Positions 59,037-64,000 of a DNA stretch of 64,000 nt are shown here, one piece after another; position 1 is the first letter of the stretch; every line of letters starts with the position of its first letter. The stretch covers positions 180,968-244,967 of the forward strand of contig JBPESP010000004.1 of the NCBI GenBank assembly GCA_051710585.1, in the 5' to 3' direction. Origin of the DNA: JBPESP01 sp051710585 (GTDB taxonomy: Bacteria; Pseudomonadota; Gammaproteobacteria; Enterobacterales; Enterobacteriaceae). The notes under the pieces were generated by a model. That model was not told the DNA's origin. It was given only the letters and a program-made list of their open reading frames with translations, and made no database searches. The position numbers were made by a program, and so were the translations under genes.

Positions 59037-59645
59037 GACTCTTCGCGCGAAGAGGTAGTGAAAGAATTCTAAAATTGGACTGGCTATGGTGACGCCATAG
59101 ATGTTCTAGAGTGGAATCCACTGCCGTCAGTGGCTTTTGTCACGCTAAAAGTTAATTTTCAGAACGCCACTATGCTTAAAAACCTAAGCACCAGAGTTGC
59201 TGCAACGCAGGGGATGAGGTGCGAATGGATGATAGCTTGTTGCCAGCACGGCAGTGCTGAGCTTTCTAGTCGGAAAGATATCCACCATGATAGGCATTTC
59301 GATGATTATTACAGTATTTATGATCATTGGCAACAGTATACGTTTGAGTATCTTCTGCCAGCGCAACACGATCAATATCATGAAATTAATTGGCGCCGCT
59401 GATGGATTTATCCTGCAGCCATCTCTTAAACAGAAGAGCATTATTCGAGGCTGACCGGTGTGGTTCTATCGCTTATATTATCCAGGACGCTGGTCTGGCA
59501 GATTGAATCAATGGTGGCAAATGTAGTGGTGATGTTTAGTACAACGTTTTTTCTGCACGGACTCAACTCAACTGGGATGAAGCCATCCTACTACTGCTGA
59601 TTCAGCCATGATTAGCTGGTTTATAGCCTACCTGGCGATGGTATA
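59037..59645 (+). pseudogene. ftsX: Decayed ftsX (membrane subunit of the FtsEX division complex), 3' part
   Basis: Remains start at REEVVKEF and NWTGYGDAIDVLEWNPLPSV (FtsX [20 protein letters not shown], then MLEENPLPAV). They continue with LVGRISTMIGISMIITVFMI and IGNSIRLSIFCQRNTINIMK (GNSVRLSIFARRDSINVQK), LIGAADGFILQP and LSLILSRTLVWQI, up to about 59645. The N-terminal cytoplasmic and first membrane segment are deleted and frames shift repeatedly. Confidence 0.93.
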
Positions 59646-59775
59646 ATATTTACACCGGTTTACACTTGACTAACATTTTTTGGTATAATGAAACTAAAAC
59701 AAAGTGCCGCGGTTATTAAACTTACCAACAGAATCGCACTCTTATTATCGGCCATTCAATCCCAAGAGGTCATGA

Positions 59776-60633
59776 ATGATTAAAAATATGCAAGTTTTAT
59801 CCTATGTGCCTCAGGGCAGTCTAGAAGCCTATGTCAGGGCCGCAAATGTCTATCCGATGCTTACAGCGCAAGAAGAACAGAAATTAGCTGAACATCTGCA
59901 TTATCAGGGCGATCTAGAGTCAGCTAAGCAACTGATCCTGTCTCACTTGCGCTTTGTTGTTCATATTGCGCGTAATTATTCCGGCTACGGCCTTCCGCAA
60001 GCTGACCTGATTCAAGAAGGTAATATCGGCTTAATGAAAGCCGTCAGCCGTTTTAATCCGGAAGTTGGTGTACGGCTAGTATCATTTGCGGTTCACTGGA
60101 TCAAGGCGGAAATCCACGAATACGTGCTGCGTAACTGGCGTATCGTAAAAGTGGCGACTACTAAAGCACAGCGCAAGCTGTTCTTCAAGTTGCGTAAAAC
60201 CAAGCAGCGCCTAGGCTGGTTTAATCAGGACGAACTAGAAATGGTGGCTAAAGAGCTGGGTGTGACCAGCAAAGACGTCCGTGAAATGGAGTCCCGTATG
60301 GCTGCACAAGATATGACGTTTGATCCATCGCCGGAGGACGATGCCCGTGAAGGGCAACCGATGGCGCTAATGGTCTATCTGCAGGATAAATTATCTGATT
60401 TTGTCAACGGCATTGAAGAGGATAACTGGGATGATCACGCCGCCGACAAACTGAGTGCAGCGTTGGAAGGTCTCGATGAGCGCAGCCAGTATATTATCCG
60501 TGCACGCTGGCTGGATGATGATAACAAAAGTACGCTGCAGGAGCTAGCTGACAGGTACGGTGTCTCCGCGGAGAGGGTACGCCAACTTGAAAAGAACGCT
60601 ATGAAAAAAATGCGGCTAGCGATTGAGGCTTGA
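59776..60633 (+). CDS. rpoH: RNA polymerase sigma-32 factor (heat shock)
   Basis: The product has 285 residues (E. coli 284). It directs RNA polymerase to heat-shock promoters. Region 2 is nearly identical to E. coli (LRFVVHIARNYSGYGLPQAD, LIQEGNIGLMKAV, RFNPEVGVRLVSFAVHWIKA). The RpoH box QRKLFFKLRKTKQRL and the region 4.2 helix-turn-helix (STLQELADRYGVSAERVRQL) are intact. A second ATG 4 bases earlier (59772) opens a 3-codon overlapping frame (ATG AAT GAT TAA), and the ribosome site aagagg fits the 59776 start better. TATAAT-like hexamers lie at 59642 and 59684. Of the usual targets, groESL in this window is dead. Confidence 0.98.
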   Translation: MIKNMQVLSYVPQGSLEAYVRAANVYPMLTAQEEQKLAEHLHYQGDLESAKQLILSHLRFVVHIARNYSGYGLPQADLIQEGNIGLMKAVSRFNPEVGVRLVSFAVHWIKAEIHEYVLRNWRIVKVATTKAQRKLFFKLRKTKQRLGWFNQDELEMVAKELGVTSKDVREMESRMAAQDMTFDPSPEDDAREGQPMALMVYLQDKLSDFVNGIEEDNWDDHAADKLSAALEGLDERSQYIIRARWLDDDNKSTLQELADRYGVSAERVRQLEKNAMKKMRLAIEA

Positions 60634-60811
60634 TGAGATCGTAATAATCTCCTGCCGTATCTTAATCGTAGTCTGTGTTTATTTAACAGCTGTGATATTT
60701 TTTAGAGCAGTATTCATCATAGGATAAATATGAACTTCCTCATCAGAGCCACATCCTCCAGCGTTTCTTAATTTATAAGCCACCAAAGAAAAATATAGAG
60801 TATAACATTTA
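60634..60811. other. Short spacer after rpoH
   Basis: No terminator with a T-run is evident after rpoH. A short frame beginning MNFLIRATSS at 60729 meets a stop quickly. In E. coli livJ follows; nothing of it is visible. Confidence 0.4.
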
Positions 60812-61087
60812 GTGGCGGTGTCGCTGCCTAAAGACAGGCTAACTCCATCTCTGGTTTCCCTAGAGAAAATGGAAGGTGATCGGATAACCACATCATTCCA
60901 GTGTAAAAAGCTTACTCCCCAGGAATTGACGGCCAGCATCACCGCCTTGCCCGCGATAACACGACGACTATATATACTCGCATGCGCGAGAGATAAGCGC
61001 CAGTTGGTAGTTAACCGCGCTATTAAAGCAGCGTATAAGGTTTTTAGCGACACTGGCATTGAGAATAGAATAATAAAGCCACTCTAG
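60812..61087 (+). CDS. Small unrecognised open frame (91 codons)
   Basis: The predicted product has 91 residues: a polar N-terminal half (SLEKMEGDRITTSFQCKKLT, TPQELTASITALP) and a basic C-terminal half (ARDKRQLVVNRAIKAAYKVF, then SDTGIENRIIKPL). The stop lies inside a perfect 10-bp inverted repeat (61081-61103), as if the repeat marks the gene end. By eye the C-terminal half faintly resembles the helix of type III secretion inner-rod proteins, a system common in Sodalis, but this is a weak impression and no ribosome site is clear. It may be a decayed gene that happens to stay open. Confidence 0.3.
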   Translation: MAVSLPKDRLTPSLVSLEKMEGDRITTSFQCKKLTPQELTASITALPAITRRLYILACARDKRQLVVNRAIKAAYKVFSDTGIENRIIKPL

Positions 61088-61103
61088 ACTTCCAGTCTAG
61101 AGT
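61081..61103. repeat. Perfect inverted repeat, 10-bp arms
   Basis: The arms actctagact (61081-61090) and agtctagagt (61094-61103) surround loop tcc. The stop codon of the 60812 frame lies in the left arm. It is followed by attctat rather than a T-run. Confidence 0.65.
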
Positions 61104-63873
61104 ATTCTATATGATCTCCGCTGCTTAGTTGCCGATCTCAGTTGCATATCCTCATTCGCGGCAACGCACTGGTGTTTAACAAAACTAATGATCGATCGTG
61201 TGGCGCGTGTAAAGTAAGTTTTACCAATTTTTTTGGCCGCGCTATAATTTATCCCATCTTCTCTGGTCAAAATGGCGGACATAGAAGACATTACCTCTAG
61301 TTCAGTATCTCTTCCAGCTGAAGTTCCTAGTGAGCTTCTGTTTAGCTGGTGCTGAATTTGTAGTCTTTGCCTTTTTAGATATGCTTCCGCTCGTTAAAGC
61401 CTTCCTACCACCCATACGGTTTTAGTATATAAGCCACACAACCATGTTGGTTTACAAAATGTACCGTAAGCTTCACTAGGTTTGATCCAATCATTACCAT
61501 TAAGCAGTTGGTGGTGTGATAATGCTGCTAGCGATCCATACCGACTATTATCTAATTTCATTTTATTGAACGAAAGCACTTTATCAATTATTGAATACCG
61601 GAGCGGGTTAACTATATTCAACCATAGTCGCTTACTGGCAAGTATCACGCTGATCCTGTTTCCATTATATGTAATTTTAGTGGCGGCGTCACTAGATTTA
61701 CACTAGATGTTTTAAATCCTGCTGCCCTTGCTGTCCAGCACCAAACTTATTGAAAAAACTACATCAGGTATAGTTATAAAGTGTTAGTACAGTAGCTATG
61801 GTATACTTTAGGCGCCTATTATTAAACAATCTGATCATGTTGCTGTATATCGCTGTTGGTAAAGTTACCATATAACTATTATTGTTATCCTATAACTATC
61901 GTTTATTTCCGTTTTCAATGCAAAATTTGGCATTTTGTGATTTTCATGATAAAAGATACTATCAGTAATTAAGAAGTGTAGATTTTTTTACTACAGTCGA
62001 TGTATTTGCTTGTTTACATATACACTGAATAGCTATAATTTCCGGAATCGTCGCAAAAAAAAATTGGTGTAGAATGTCTTTTAAAATTAACTCTAGATTT
62101 AAATGACTATGGTTTTAGTAGATTTAAAGGTATTTAAAGCTGCTTTGCAGGATATTTAGGGATCTGTAAATTACAAATATTAGTAATTTTAAAATAAATA
62201 AAAAGGTAATTTTTTTATTTAGGTTGCTACACCTTTTATAGTTGAAACATAATAAATATTATAACTGCACACTCTTCAGGTACCTTTTTTAACTTTCTGT
62301 AGGGCTATCAAATTTTTTTCTTCTTTTAGAAGTTTAGTAAAAGACTATATAAGTCATATTCACATTCTGATAACTATCATACACCATTTACCTCTGCTTT
62401 CAGAGGTAGGCTTATTAATACCTCTAATCTTTTTTTATTTAGCAACTTTATAAGTCATATGTTAAATAGCTTCTACAGTATCCTCTATGGGCTTTCCTTG
62501 TTAATTGACAAATATCACTAGTTGAAGTTACTTTCAGTGCATAATAAAGTAAAATGTAAGCTACTCTAGGCTGATTTTCTGCTTAAATATAAGATGCTCT
62601 TCATCACTCAAAAGACAATCCTATACCTCTAATTAATAGTTGTGCAATATTGAGAATAATCCCTTTTAGTTGCAAAAAGCTCTAGCACTTTTCTATTATT
62701 ACCTTATAAGTATATAATGCGTATGAGGAAATTTCTTTTTTCATTCATATTAAAAACAAAATTACTTTTTATCATCATTTCTTTTTCTATACGAATAGAA
62801 GATATAAAATAAAGTTAATTATTGCAAACTAGCGCCATATTTTATATTGGAGACCCTCCCTTGCACAAAAAAAGGATTATCATACAAAATGTTTTATGAA
62901 AGTTGATACTAGAGCATCAGCACATTAAAATATCTATAATTATCCTTGTCCTAAAAGTTAACTCATTATTGCTAATACACTTAATATGGACCGGCTGACA
63001 TTGGGTTGAGTCGTTATTAAGCAAACTGTCGTCATCATGTTTAGCAGATTGCTAATTTGCTCATGATGAGCTATCATAGGAGGTGGTCTTATTGCAGCAG
63101 CCAGATGAACACATTGCCGACGGTGAACTTAATATTGTATCGTTTAGGAATCAAAGGTTGACACATTGCCAGGGAGTCTTGCAGTGTGATCTGTCAGACT
63201 GGCAAACGTAAAAACTGTATCCGGTAATAGGTAGAATGGGTAAAAGTAGCATACTGGAAGGACGAGTTTCTATCTTAACGCTAAGTGGACTCAGGAGCGT
63301 CTGCTGATACTGGTCCCTAGAAGCCGAAGAAGGCTATCGCATCCAAGAAGATGAGCTAGTTTTATGCATGTTATGATCGATATTATATGCACGCGACATT
63401 ATAGTCTTAGTGCTAAAAGCTTACTAGGTATTTCAGGCGGACTTATAAGGTAAATACCATGGCTAAAAGTCCGTCATGCTAGGTACGGATATACCGATCT
63501 ATGATAAGATTAAGCGGGTTGTGCTCAACCGAAGTGTCAATAGGCAGATTATCGGTTTCAGCGTTTGAGACATAAAGGCTGTCTCAGAAGGAAGATTGAG
63601 CACAGATGTCTGTAAATGGATGCTGTATAACAGACGGCAAATCCCTGAACATGAAAGTGGTGCATCCGCGATATACATAGAGGCCATTTTACTCAGAGCT
63701 GACCCCATACTCAACGGACGACCCATACCTGCTATTTGGTGTTATAAAGCTTCTTGTCATTTGTATAAACACTATCACGATAACAGGTTACACACAGCGT
63801 TATTCATTTCGGCACTAGCACGACAAGCCGTTGTTTACCTATTACGATAATAATACATTATTGGGGGAAAGAC
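61104..63873. other. Long AT-rich stretch without recognisable genes
   Basis: Frames of 64-84 codons (61394-61648 minus, 61482-61706 plus, 63499-63726 minus, 63596-63850 plus) overlap each other and carry no family signature that I recognise. The stretch 61700-62980 is very AT-rich with no open frame of note. Near 63060-63380 frames read for tens of codons between stops (RMGKSSILEG, EAEEGYRIQEDEL), consistent with a decayed gene that I cannot name. Confidence 0.5.
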
Positions 63874-64000
63874 TGTAGTAGCACATTGAATTTAGCCACT
63901 TGAACAGAGGTACGTTCACCTAAAAATAAAATGGGTGAACCAATGAAAATAAGAAATTTTAGTTTTAAATTTAAATGTAAATAGCTTTACTGCTTATCAA
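63874..64000 (+). mobile_element. Start of a second IS3-family element (decayed, cut by the window end)
   Basis: The left end tgtagtagcacattgaattt and the following gccacttgaac resemble IS3-family termini and the copy at 13105. After about 70 bases an ATG opens MKIRNFSFKFKCK and then a stop, the same protein start as the first copy (MKRRNFNPKFKCE). OrfA is thus already broken at codon 14. The rest lies outside the window. Confidence 0.75.

Noticed and set aside
59666..59689. TTGACT followed by TATAAT upstream of rpoH as a promoter
   Set aside because: The spacing is only 12 bases, too short for a sigma-70 promoter; other promoters may exist but cannot be placed.
1..64000. CRISPR arrays, prophage modules and toxin-antitoxin pairs
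   Set aside because: No regularly spaced repeats, no phage structural or integrase frames and no recognisable antitoxin-toxin gene pair were seen.

Overview
The window reads as a piece of the chromosome of a gammaproteobacterial insect endosymbiont allied to Sodalis (Enterobacterales) in an advanced but unfinished state of genome erosion. Every intact gene is closest, by recalled protein similarity and by gene order, to enterobacterial genes. Less than half of the sequence is intact. The AT-rich rest holds decayed genes that can still be recognised in E. coli gene order. All identifications rest on reading translations by eye against remembered family sequences; no search was run.

Layout: (1) 0-12.9 kb follows the E. 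coli 5-6 min order: a ruined rrn operon (16S 5' end, possible 5S), yafD and mltD remnants, intact dnaQ, tRNA-Asp, intact gmhA, remnants of yafJ, dinB and pepD, intact gpt, remnants of frsA, proB and proA, tRNA-Thr. (2) 13.1-13.8 kb is a dead IS3-family element, followed by 2.3 kb of unassignable sequence. (3) 16-35.5 kb is the best kept part and follows the 16-17 min order: gltA (divergent), sdhCDAB, sucABCD, decayed cydA-cydB-ybgC, then tolQRAB-pal-cpoB and a dead tRNA-Lys. (4) 38.2-43.3 kb follows the 15 min order: decayed pgm and seqA, intact ybfF, decayed ybfE, intact fldA, decayed fur. (5) 44.7-52.6 kb follows the 94 min order: intact tRNA-Phe, then only ruins (dsbD, cutA, aspA, fxsA, groES, groEL, yjeI, epmB, efp). 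(6) 54-60.6 kb follows the 77 min order: decayed yhhQ, intact tusA, rsmD and ftsY, decayed ftsE-ftsX, intact rpoH. (7) The last 3.3 kb is nearly empty and ends in the start of a second IS3-family copy.

The retained genes support a few functions. They give the oxidative TCA steps from citrate synthase to succinate dehydrogenase (the E3 subunit Lpd must come from elsewhere), the Tol-Pal envelope system, SRP-dependent membrane targeting (FtsY), replication proofreading (DnaQ), LPS heptose synthesis (GmhA), purine salvage (Gpt), tRNA thiolation (TusA), 16S rRNA methylation (RsmD), flavodoxin electron transfer (FldA) and sigma-32. Lost here are cytochrome bd, EF-P with its EpmB modifier, Fur, SeqA, FtsEX, phosphoglucomutase, proline synthesis and, most strikingly, this copy of GroESL.

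I found no intact unknown system. The most unusual signals are long perfect inverted repeats inside decayed genes (dinB, fur, efp), where one arm appears to have been rewritten as the reverse complement of the other. Also notable are the loss of groESL beside a retained rpoH, small anomalies in retained proteins (TolB, TolA, TusA, DnaQ), and IS remnants lying near some of the places where the E. coli gene order breaks.
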